Part shown: positions 1 through 6,450 of the stretch, one piece after another
Layout: every line of letters begins with the position of its first letter
How positions within the stretch are numbered: position 1 is the stretch's first letter
NCBI GenBank assembly: GCA_020630115.1
Contig: JAHDCA010000032.1
Coordinates: 1-9,365 of the forward strand
DNA from: Candidatus Dojkabacteria bacterium
GTDB lineage: Bacteria; Patescibacteriota; Dojkabacteria; SC72; JAHDCA01
Reading direction: 5' to 3'
Length of the DNA: 9,365 nt
Translations under genes and position numbers: made by a program
Notes under the pieces: generated by a model
Database searches by the model: none
Seen by the model: only the letters and a program-made list of their open reading frames with translations
What the model was told of the DNA's origin: nothing

Positions 1-918
1 GTATACCTCAGCTTTGAAGTGTGTGTGAGTCTTCACAGATCCAGGAGCTGATAATACTTGACCTCTTTCGACGTCTTCTCGCTTAAATCCTCTTAGTAGG
101 ATTCCTGCGTTATCACCAGCTTGCCCTTCGTCCATAGACTTATTGAACATCTCAACACCTGTTACAGCTGTTTTTTGGTCATCTCGTCCCATTCCTAGAA
201 CTTCAACTTCCTCACCAACTTTAATGACTCCTCTTTCGATTCGTCCTGTAGCAACAGTTCCTCTACCTTCGATTGAGAATACATCCTCAATTGGCATTAG
301 AAATGGTTGATCAGTTGCTCTTTCTGGAACAGGAATAGTTTCATCTACCTGAGCCATTAGAGCTCTTACTTCCTCAAGTGCAGCTTCTTCACCCTTTTCT
401 GCACCTAAAGCGTTAACCTCAACAATTGGAGCTTCTGGGTTGTACCCGTACTTCTCTAATGTTTCAGCAACATCCATCTTAATTAGATCCATGATTTCTG
501 AATCAACTTCACCAAACTTGTTGATACATACTACTAGATCAGTAACACCTACTTGTCTTGCAAGTAATAAGTGTTCCTTAGTCTGTGGCATGATACCGTC
601 AGCTGAAGAGATTACTAGAATAGCGCCGTCCATCTGTGCAGCACCAGTAATCATGTTCTTAATGTAGTCCTTGTGTCCAGGACAGTCTACAATTGCGTAG
701 TGTCTGTTAGGTGTATTCACCTCAACATGAGCTACTGCGATTGTAATTGATTTTGCCCTTGAATCAGGGTCTTTATCGAGCTTGTCGATCATCTTATCAG
801 CGCCATCATCAGTGAAGGCGTTGATTACTCCTCTAAGAAGAGTTGTCTTACCGTGGTCAACATGGCCAAGTGTACCAATGTTTACATGTGGTAAGCTTCT
901 ATCAAATGTTGTAGACAT
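1..918 (-). CDS. tuf: Translation elongation factor EF-Tu, 3' end cut by the window
   Basis: EF-Tu carries aminoacyl-tRNA to the ribosomal A site and hydrolyses a nucleotide on correct pairing. The 306 codons visible from the ATG cover the G domain and most of domain 2; the C-terminal quarter or so lies outside the window. G1 is GHVDHGKT (residues 18-25), the switch I threonine is in SITI (57-60), and G3 is DCPGH (78-82) with the catalytic His present. Domain 2 has the usual PFLMPIEDVFSI and GRGTVATGR. Oddities: G4 reads NKFG (133-136) where the family has NKCD, and G5 reads NAL (169-171) where the family has SAL, so the base-reading residues are changed. Switch I has AKSITI instead of ARGITI and is about two residues shorter than in E. 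coli; switch II has PGHKDY instead of PGHADY. It lies downstream of fusA on the same strand, behind a terminator. The start fits the conserved N-terminus; no clear Shine-Dalgarno is seen. The family assignment is certain; the effect of the changes is inferred. Confidence 0.97.
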   Translation of the reverse strand, partial: MSTTFDRSLPHVNIGTLGHVDHGKTTLLRGVINAFTDDGADKMIDKLDKDPDSRAKSITIAVAHVEVNTPNRHYAIVDCPGHKDYIKNMITGAAQMDGAILVISSADGIMPQTKEHLLLARQVGVTDLVVCINKFGEVDSEIMDLIKMDVAETLEKYGYNPEAPIVEVNALGAEKGEEAALEEVRALMAQVDETIPVPERATDQPFLMPIEDVFSIEGRGTVATGRIERGVIKVGEEVEVLGMGRDDQKTAVTGVEMFNKSMDEGQAGDNAGILLRGFKREDVERGQVLSAPGSVKTHTHFKAEVY

Positions 919-953
919 AATCTTTTACATTTATATATATTAAATAGCTTCTA

Positions 954-962
954 GTTATATCA
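954..962 (-). promoter_or_regulatory. Possible second tuf promoter, extended -10 (TGATATAAC)
   Basis: The minus strand reads TG-A-TATAAC at 962-954, an extended -10 element, but no convincing -35 lies upstream. It would start transcripts near 947 with an AT-rich leader of about 30 bases. It could be an alternative or additional tuf start site, or a chance match in an AT-rich leader. Confidence 0.3.
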
Positions 963-998
963 AACGTGCACTAATCGGCAGTTTGGCATACTCCCGGG

Positions 999-1027
999 AT
1001 GATAGCAAATTTGGGGGTGATTAGCAA
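999..1027 (-). promoter_or_regulatory. Likely tuf promoter (-35 TTGCTA, 17 bp, -10 TATCAT)
   Basis: On the minus strand, TTGCTA (1027-1022) and TATCAT (1004-999) are separated by exactly 17 bases, with 4 of 6 and 5 of 6 matches to the sigma-70 consensus. Transcription would start near 992 and give a leader of about 75 bases before the tuf ATG. It lies downstream of the fusA terminator, as expected if tuf needs its own promoter. Confidence 0.5.
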
Positions 1028-1071
1028 TAGCAACTGGAGTTAAATTGCAATATTTAAAGCTAACCCCGCAG

Positions 1072-1097
1072 GCTAGTTAAGCTAGCGCATCTAGCTT
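1072..1097. repeat. Two mutually exclusive small hairpins built from GCTAG/CTAGC
   Basis: Between the fusA terminator and the tuf promoter, AAGCTAG (1079-1085) pairs perfectly with CTAGCTT (1091-1097) around a 5-base loop. GCTAG (1072-1076) can instead pair with CTAGC (1082-1086), which uses the same central bases, so the two stems exclude each other. The arms could be an RNA switch in fusA read-through transcripts, a protein-binding site upstream of the tuf promoter, or coincidence. No T-tract follows either stem. Confidence 0.35.
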
Positions 1098-1121
1098 CCC
1101 CAAACTGACTGACCATAAGAT

Positions 1122-1152
1122 GAAAACAAAACCGACCGCTTTCGCGGTCGGC
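1122..1152 (-). terminator. Intrinsic terminator of fusA
   Basis: Read on the minus strand, about 32 bases after the fusA stop codon, an 8-bp perfect GC-rich stem CCGACCGC/GCGGTCGG (1151-1144 with 1139-1132) closes a GAAA tetraloop. It is followed at once by TTTTGTTTTC. This is a textbook Rho-independent terminator. It separates fusA from tuf, so the two are at least partly independent transcripts. Confidence 0.92.
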
Positions 1153-1183
1153 TCCATTTATCACTCGTCAAGCAAGCAACTAC

Positions 1184-3277
1184 TTACTTCCCTCCTTTAA
1201 TACCTTCAACGATACTTGCTGGTACTTCAGAGTAACTGTGGAATTCAACACTTGCAGATCCTCGACCTGAAGTGATTGATCTCAACTCAGTTGTATATCC
1301 GAATAACTCAGACATAGGAACCCTTGCAGTGATCATCTGAATCCCTCCAGCTTTAACTTCTGAACCTTCAATTATACCTCGCTTACTACTTAACGAACCA
1401 GTAACATCTCCAACGTAGTCGTCAGGTACTGTTACTTCAACTTTCATTAGTGGCTCAAGTAGAGATGGTTTAGCACCTCGCATAGCCTCTTTGAAGCCCA
1501 TTGAACCGGCAACTTGAAAAGCTGCATCATTTGAGTCAACATCGTGGAATGATCCATCATAAACAGTAACCTTTACGTCTACAACTGGGAATCCAGCGAT
1601 AACTCCTGTATTCAATGTATTTTCAACACCTTTACGGATAGAAGAGATGAATTCTTTAGGAATTGATCCTCCTTTGATTGCATCAACAAACTCAAAACCT
1701 TCAGCTGTATTAGGCTCAACTCGTAACCAACAGTGCCCGTATTGTCCTCGACCACCTGATTGCTTAACATACTTACCTTCAGCTTCGTTTTCGATCCTGA
1801 TAGTTTCTCTGTAAGCAACTTGAGGTTTACCAACTTGAGCTTGAACATTATGCTCACGATCTAAACGATCAACCATGATCTCCAAGTGAAGCTCACCCAT
1901 TCCTGAGATAATTGTTTGACCTGTTTCATGATTAGTTTGAACCTTAAATGTTGGGTCTTCCTTCATCAACTTACCAAGTGCGATAGATAGCTTCTCTTCA
2001 TCAGACTTAGTCTTTGGCTCAATTGCTTGAGAGATAACTGGCTCAGAGAACTCAATCTTCTCAAGGATTACTGGATCATTTTCGATACACAGAGTATCAC
2101 CAGTTACAGAGTCCTTAAGCCCAACGATAGCACCGATGTCTCCAGCTCTTAGAGTCTGAACTTCTTCTCTATCTTCAGCATGCATAAGTACAAGCCTTGA
2201 GATTCTTTCTTTTTTACCTTTTGTAGAGTTGTACACGTATGAACCTGCATCAACCTTACCAGAGTAAACCCTGAAGTAAGAAAGTGTTCCGATATGTGGG
2301 TCATTTGAGATCTTGAAAACTAGAGCTGAGAATGGTTCATCCTCTTTTTGAACTCTTGTTAGCTCTTCATTAGTCTTAGGGTGAACACCTACTACAGGAG
2401 GGACATCCTGAGGAGAAGGCATTGCGTAAGTTACTAGGTCAAGGATCATCTTAGAGATTGCTGACCTTGAGTCACCACCCATTACTGGGAACATATTCAT
2501 GTTTAAAGTACCTTTTCGGATACCTAGGTAGATCTCATCCTCAGTTAATTCCTCACCAGCGAAGAATTTCTCCATCAAAGCATCATCCTGACTTGCCGCA
2601 ACTTCAACAAGTTCAGCTCTTGCCATCTCAGCTTCATCTTTCATATCAGCTGGAATCTCTTCTTCAACCATATTTTCTTGGTTGATATCAGTGTAAGTGA
2701 AAGCTTTCATCTTAACTAGATCGATAACACCTCTTAAGTCGTGCTCACGACCAATAGGTAATGTAATTGCCACAGCATTAGGATTTAATCTATCTTTGAT
2801 AGATTTTAGTGAAGCTGCAAAGTCACCACCAACAAGGTTAAGTTTGTTGATGAAACATACTCTAGGTACTTTGTACTTATCAGCTTGTCTCCAAACAGTC
2901 TCTGATTGAGGCTCAACACCCATCTTACCGTCAAAGATTACTACCGCACCATCAAGGATCCTTAGTGATCTTTCAACCTCAACTGTGAAGTCTACATGAC
3001 CAGGTGTATCGATAATATTAACTCTGAAGTCCTTACCTTTATACTTCCAGAAGCAAGTTACTGCATCGGACATGATAGTAATCCCTCTCTCTTTTTCTTG
3101 TTCCATGAAGTCAGTTACACTCTCACCATTGTGAGTTTCACCGATCTTATGAATTTGACCTGAGAAGTAAAGCAACCTCTCAGTAGTTGTTGTTTTACCT
3201 GCATCAATATGCGCGATAATACCAATATTTCGGATTTGATCCAGATCGTATTGGACGTCGTATGAGACTTTAGCCAT
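1184..3277 (-). CDS. fusA: Translation elongation factor EF-G
   Basis: EF-G drives translocation of tRNA and mRNA on the ribosome. At 697 residues it is full length, with all five domains. In the G domain, G1 is AHIDAGKT (22-29), G2 is RGITI (64-68) and G3 is DTPGH (90-94), all canonical. Domain IV keeps GGRGQYGH and the tip loop DGSFHDVDS; domain V keeps LFGYTTELRS and the EVP motif near the C-terminus. Oddities: G4 is NKLN (144-147) instead of NKMD, with Leu instead of Arg after it (usual form NKMDR), and the G5 region is GGDSRS (267-272) where the family has CGSAFK. The base-specifying contacts are therefore altered while the catalytic core is kept. It is the first gene of its transcript, with its own promoter 5' and a terminator 3'; rpsL and rpsG are not upstream. 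The ATG start fits the family N-terminus. The leader has no clear Shine-Dalgarno. Assignment is certain; any change in nucleotide use is inferred. Confidence 0.98.
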   Translation of the reverse strand: MAKVSYDVQYDLDQIRNIGIIAHIDAGKTTTTERLLYFSGQIHKIGETHNGESVTDFMEQEKERGITIMSDAVTCFWKYKGKDFRVNIIDTPGHVDFTVEVERSLRILDGAVVIFDGKMGVEPQSETVWRQADKYKVPRVCFINKLNLVGGDFAASLKSIKDRLNPNAVAITLPIGREHDLRGVIDLVKMKAFTYTDINQENMVEEEIPADMKDEAEMARAELVEVAASQDDALMEKFFAGEELTEDEIYLGIRKGTLNMNMFPVMGGDSRSAISKMILDLVTYAMPSPQDVPPVVGVHPKTNEELTRVQKEDEPFSALVFKISNDPHIGTLSYFRVYSGKVDAGSYVYNSTKGKKERISRLVLMHAEDREEVQTLRAGDIGAIVGLKDSVTGDTLCIENDPVILEKIEFSEPVISQAIEPKTKSDEEKLSIALGKLMKEDPTFKVQTNHETGQTIISGMGELHLEIMVDRLDREHNVQAQVGKPQVAYRETIRIENEAEGKYVKQSGGRGQYGHCWLRVEPNTAEGFEFVDAIKGGSIPKEFISSIRKGVENTLNTGVIAGFPVVDVKVTVYDGSFHDVDSNDAAFQVAGSMGFKEAMRGAKPSLLEPLMKVEVTVPDDYVGDVTGSLSSKRGIIEGSEVKAGGIQMITARVPMSELFGYTTELRSITSGRGSASVEFHSYSEVPASIVEGIKGGK

Positions 3278-3312
3278 AATTTAACAATTACACTTTAATT
3301 TAAAACAAGCTG

Positions 3313-3341
3313 ATTATAGCTAGGGGTTGGATAAATGTCCA
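3313..3341 (-). promoter_or_regulatory. fusA promoter (-35 TGGACA, 17 bp, -10 TATAAT)
   Basis: The minus strand has TGGACA (3341-3336), a 17-base spacer and a perfect TATAAT (3318-3313): 5 of 6 and 6 of 6 matches to the sigma-70 consensus. The start point would be near 3306, giving an AU-rich leader of about 29 bases. This strong match explains how fusA is expressed without an upstream ribosomal-protein operon. Confidence 0.85.
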
Positions 3342-3376
3342 TTATTATGCACTTGCTAGTTAAAAATCAAATAGAA

Positions 3377-3406
3377 TTTCAAGCAAAATCTAATATATAG
3401 TATAAT
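3377..3406 (+). promoter_or_regulatory. Promoter of the G5-3D gene, probably giving a leaderless mRNA
   Basis: A perfect TATAAT lies at 3401-3406, only six bases before the GTG start at 3413. A weak -35 (TTTCAA 3377-3382, or TTCAAG 3378-3383) sits 17-18 bases upstream in AT-rich DNA. Transcription from this box should begin at or within a base or two of the GTG, leaving no room for a ribosome binding site. It is divergent from the fusA promoter in the same 135-bp spacer. Confidence 0.7.
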
Positions 3407-3412
3407 CTTGCA

Positions 3413-4369
3413 GTGAAAACCATCTTAAAATCGAAAAAAGCAATACTGTTTACATTATTACTAATCACAATTACCGCAACAGGTCTCTGGGTTAATGAAA
3501 ATATTCTCAACCAAACTAGCAGGAAACTATCTTTCAACTATATTGCTGCTAATACCGAAACGGTTTCAGATACTGAGGATTCACAAGAACCTAGTGCATC
3601 AATAGTTGGAGTCAAAGTACTCTTCAAAGACGAAGAATTTGATTATCTAGGCAAACCACTTTCACTTGCACAGCTTGCAGATCATTTTGATATTCCTCAA
3701 GGTTCGGCTAGCAATGATCTGATAACAGAATTTTCTAAAGTTCGACTCAAAGAAGTTATAGTCAAAGAGACAAAAGAGACTGAAACAATCGCTTTTGGGA
3801 CAACCAAAACAACAGATGAGAACTTAACACAAGGAAACACGAGGACAGTTAAGCAGGGAGTTGATGGTACAAAAGAAGTGACATACGAAGTTACTTATGA
3901 AGATGGAGAGCAAGTTTCCAAAGAGAAAATCGCTGAAGAGGTTATCGCTGAACCTATTAATGAAATCATTGCACAAGGTACGAAAGCTCCTGTAACTGCT
4001 TCAAGCACTTTACCTACTGAGCCACAAGGTACTATCACGATGAATAATGGTGAAGAATTCCAATACTGTTCTATAAAGTATATGAAAATGACTTCTTATG
4101 ACAGCAGTTGCCTTGGATGTAATATGACAACTTCAGTTGGTGCAACTTTAAGAAGAGGTGTTATCGCAGTAAACCCTGCAGTAATCCCTTACTACACTAT
4201 GATGTACATCCCTCATAACAACTACGGTTTAGGGCAAGCTTTAGATACCGGAGGCGCAATGCGACAAAACCCCAATACGATAGACCTTGGTTTTGCAACC
4301 TCATCAGAGCGAATCGCAGCTGGTTTTACAGGCGTACTTTACGGTAATGTCTACTTAGGTTGTAACTAA
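3413..4369 (+). CDS. Exported YabE-like protein with G5 and 3D domains
   Basis: This 318-residue protein probably acts outside the membrane on the cell wall. Residues 1-8 are basic and 9-27 hydrophobic, a signal peptide or signal anchor. Residues about 65-100 resemble the short DUF348-type module of YabE. A clear G5 domain follows (about 110-195), with ETIAFGTTK, a KEVTYEVTYEDG core and the closing IIAQGTKAP. The last 100 residues form a 3D domain, the fold seen in YocH, YabE and the lytic transglycosylase MltA, with ALDTGGAM and TIDLGF. This domain is named for three conserved aspartates; the first is Asn here (AVNP instead of AVDP). Four cysteines lie in the 3D region and may form disulphides outside the cell. 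G5 domains are thought to bind N-acetylglucosamine-containing polymers, so wall binding is likely; whether the 3D domain is catalytic is uncertain. The GTG start directly follows a TATAAT box, which suggests leaderless translation. It stands alone, divergent from fusA and convergent with pcrA. Confidence 0.9.
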   Translation: MKTILKSKKAILFTLLLITITATGLWVNENILNQTSRKLSFNYIAANTETVSDTEDSQEPSASIVGVKVLFKDEEFDYLGKPLSLAQLADHFDIPQGSASNDLITEFSKVRLKEVIVKETKETETIAFGTTKTTDENLTQGNTRTVKQGVDGTKEVTYEVTYEDGEQVSKEKIAEEVIAEPINEIIAQGTKAPVTASSTLPTEPQGTITMNNGEEFQYCSIKYMKMTSYDSSCLGCNMTTSVGATLRRGVIAVNPAVIPYYTMMYIPHNNYGLGQALDTGGAMRQNPNTIDLGFATSSERIAAGFTGVLYGNVYLGCN

Positions 4370-4439
4370 CAACAAACTTAACACTTCTTCGAAGAGCTAA
4401 GAACTAATCTTGAGCCCATTATCAACTCAGGTAACTCTA

Positions 4440-6437
4440 TCACCCTTTCCAGCTATAGTACTCACAAATATCTTGTGGTATCTCCCCTAAAAATTGTGAT
4501 GGCATCTGTTGCAGATACTCCCCCCTGTTCATACGAGCTTCTGCAAAAGACATAAAAAGCCTTTCTTTAGCTCTTGTGATTCCGACGTATGCAAGCCTTC
4601 GCTCTTCCTCCAACTCTTCTTTATCTGTAAAGCTCCTATGGTGAGGGAAAATCCCCTCCTCCATTCCAACCATAAACACAGTTGGGAATTCCAAACCTTT
4701 AGCCGAGTGAACAGTCATCAATGTCACAGCACCTTTATAAGCTTCGTTCTCTTTACTATCTTGCTCTTGTTCAATCAATGCTATCTCTTGCAAAAAGACA
4801 TTCAATTTCTTACCAAAAGAGATATTTATAAGCTCACCGATATTACCTTTTTTGAACTCGGCTGCCTCTGTCTTATCATCTATAAAATCAATATAATTTG
4901 TCTTATCAACAATCATCTTACAAAGCTGCCCAGCATCATACTGCTCTTTCATCATAAATCCTTCACCAACAATGTTTGCTAGAACCAAAAATTTCTTCAA
5001 GTCGTCTAAGTCTTCAACAATTCGATCACAAACTTTAGATACCCACTCTGGGTGAGAACCATTATTTAAGTTACCGCTGTCGAATATATAGTATGAGATC
5101 AAAAGCTGAGCACTACTAACATCGTGCTTACGTGCCAACTCTGTAAGTTTGCCAATTGCCTTTGGTCCAAGCTTTCGTGCCGGGACATTTGCTATCCTAA
5201 AGAAACTCACATCATCTTTTGGATTATTAATAGCCCTTAAGTAACTTAATATATCCTTAACCTCTTTACGTTCATAAAATCTAAACCCACCAACTAGCTT
5301 GTATGGAAAGCCTTCTCTTAGCAAGGCCTCCTCGAAAACTCTTGATTGATAATTTGTTCTATATAGTATTGCAAAATCATTCAACTCAACACCTTTCTTG
5401 TAAACAATATCTTTAATCTCAGCTACAACAAAGTCAGCTTCATCTTTCTCGTCTCTAGCTTGATAGATACTTATTGAGTCACCTGGGCCTTTATCAGTCC
5501 ATAGACTCTTATCAACCCGAGTATTATTTTGTCCGATAACTGCAGTTGCTGCTTGGATAACATTGCCAACTGAGCGGTAATTCTGTTCGAGCTTGACTAC
5601 TTTGGTATTTGGGAAGTCGTTTTCGAAGTTTATAATATTTGATGAATCCGCACCTCTCCATTTATAGATCGACTGATCATCATCGCCTACCACACAAAGG
5701 TTCTCATCAGGCCCAACAAGATGTTTGACGAGATTATATTGAACCTTGTTGGTATCTTGATACTCATCAACCATTATGTATTTGTATTGCTCTTGTAAAT
5801 GCCCCCTAATATCATCGTGCTCCCTTAATAGCTGATTTGTTAACAACAGAAGATCACCAAAATCCAAAGCATTAATATTCTTTAGATGCTTCTCATAGAT
5901 TTCATATACTTGAGCTATTATGTCTTCCATATACCCAGAATTATTAGCCGCGTATATACTCGCAGTTTGAAGCTCGTTCTTAGCTCCAGCTATAGCCCAA
6001 CCAACATTTTTAGGATTAAACTGTTTAATATCAAGATCAAGCTCTTTCATCACCTCCTTGACTACACCTTGAGAATCATCGCTGTCAAGAATGCTAAAAT
6101 TCGGACCATAACCCAGTTTAACCGCGTATCTCCTAATCAGATTAGCACCAATCGAGTGAAAAGTACCAACAGTTGGTAAACCATTTTTATCAAGACCACT
6201 CTCTGAAAGTAGTTTCGTTATCCTTTCCATCATCTCATTAGCAGCTTTCTTAGTAAATGTAACTGCTAATATATTTTCAGGACTTATTCCACCATTAGCG
6301 ATCATATTGGCAACCCTTTGTGTCAAAACACTTGTCTTTCCAGAGCCTGCCCCAGCAAAAACTAATAATGGACCATTGATATGCTTAACTGCTTCTGCTT
6401 GAGGCGGATTTAGAAAATCCGGAACTTTAAAAACCAT
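4440..6437 (-). CDS. pcrA: PcrA/UvrD-type superfamily 1A DNA helicase
   Basis: This is an ATP-driven 3'-5' DNA helicase of the UvrD/PcrA/Rep group, acting in repair, removal of RecA filaments and transcription-replication conflicts. All SF1A motifs are visible: Q-motif LNPPQ (Q13), Walker A AGAGSGKT (28-35), motif Ia with TFTKKAANEM (60-69), TFHS (92-95), Walker B VDEYQDTN (223-230), motif III VVGDDDQSIYKWRG (249-262), motif IV with QNYRS, motif V TVHSAKGLEFP, and motif VI with AYVGITRAKERL. At 665 residues it ends soon after the helicase core (PSQFLGEIP) and lacks the C-terminal Tudor-like extension of Bacillus PcrA (about 720-740 residues), which binds RNA polymerase. It is the last gene of the operon, 13 bases after the amidase-like gene; its ATG has no Shine-Dalgarno. 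It ends in TGA followed directly by TAG. No good terminator is seen in the 70 bases separating it from the convergent G5-3D gene. Family is certain; pcrA versus uvrD or rep is a naming choice. Confidence 0.95.
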   Translation of the reverse strand: MVFKVPDFLNPPQAEAVKHINGPLLVFAGAGSGKTSVLTQRVANMIANGGISPENILAVTFTKKAANEMMERITKLLSESGLDKNGLPTVGTFHSIGANLIRRYAVKLGYGPNFSILDSDDSQGVVKEVMKELDLDIKQFNPKNVGWAIAGAKNELQTASIYAANNSGYMEDIIAQVYEIYEKHLKNINALDFGDLLLLTNQLLREHDDIRGHLQEQYKYIMVDEYQDTNKVQYNLVKHLVGPDENLCVVGDDDQSIYKWRGADSSNIINFENDFPNTKVVKLEQNYRSVGNVIQAATAVIGQNNTRVDKSLWTDKGPGDSISIYQARDEKDEADFVVAEIKDIVYKKGVELNDFAILYRTNYQSRVFEEALLREGFPYKLVGGFRFYERKEVKDILSYLRAINNPKDDVSFFRIANVPARKLGPKAIGKLTELARKHDVSSAQLLISYYIFDSGNLNNGSHPEWVSKVCDRIVEDLDDLKKFLVLANIVGEGFMMKEQYDAGQLCKMIVDKTNYIDFIDDKTEAAEFKKGNIGELINISFGKKLNVFLQEIALIEQEQDSKENEAYKGAVTLMTVHSAKGLEFPTVFMVGMEEGIFPHHRSFTDKEELEEERRLAYVGITRAKERLFMSFAEARMNRGEYLQQMPSQFLGEIPQDICEYYSWKG

Positions 6438-6450
6438 ATTAAAATTTTGA

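Noticed and set aside
440..667. Plus-strand open frame of 75 codons
   Set aside because: Antisense to the conserved G domain of tuf; no independent support.
919..1121. Possible tRNA or known riboswitch in the fusA-tuf spacer
   Set aside because: No T-loop (GTTCRANNC) or cloverleaf pairing was found on either strand, and no known riboswitch core is recognised.
1612..1857. Minus-strand open frame of 81 codons inside fusA
   Set aside because: It is out of frame with the conserved EF-G domain IV coding sequence and has no recognisable content.
2837..2848. Codon reassignment as the cause of the EF-G Asp-to-Asn change
   Set aside because: AAC also encodes the invariant first Asn of the same NKxx motif, and EF-Tu has GGT instead, so no single reassignment explains both.
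4370..4439. Possible bidirectional terminator around the palindrome TCTTCGAAGA (4386-4395)
   Set aside because: The stem could be only 3-4 bp and no T-tract follows on either strand, so this convergent spacer shows no supportable terminator.
4440..4442. TGA recoding as glycine, as in Gracilibacteria and Absconditabacteria
   Set aside because: The only gene-ending TGA (pcrA) is followed at once by TAG, and the glycine-rich genes contain no in-frame TGA, so the standard code fits best.
4509..4982. Plus-strand open frame of 157 codons
   Set aside because: It lies wholly inside pcrA on the other strand, whose helicase motifs are unmistakable; its translation shows no domain.
5886..6179. Plus-strand open frame of 97 codons
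   Set aside because: Antisense to pcrA, without start signals or domain features.
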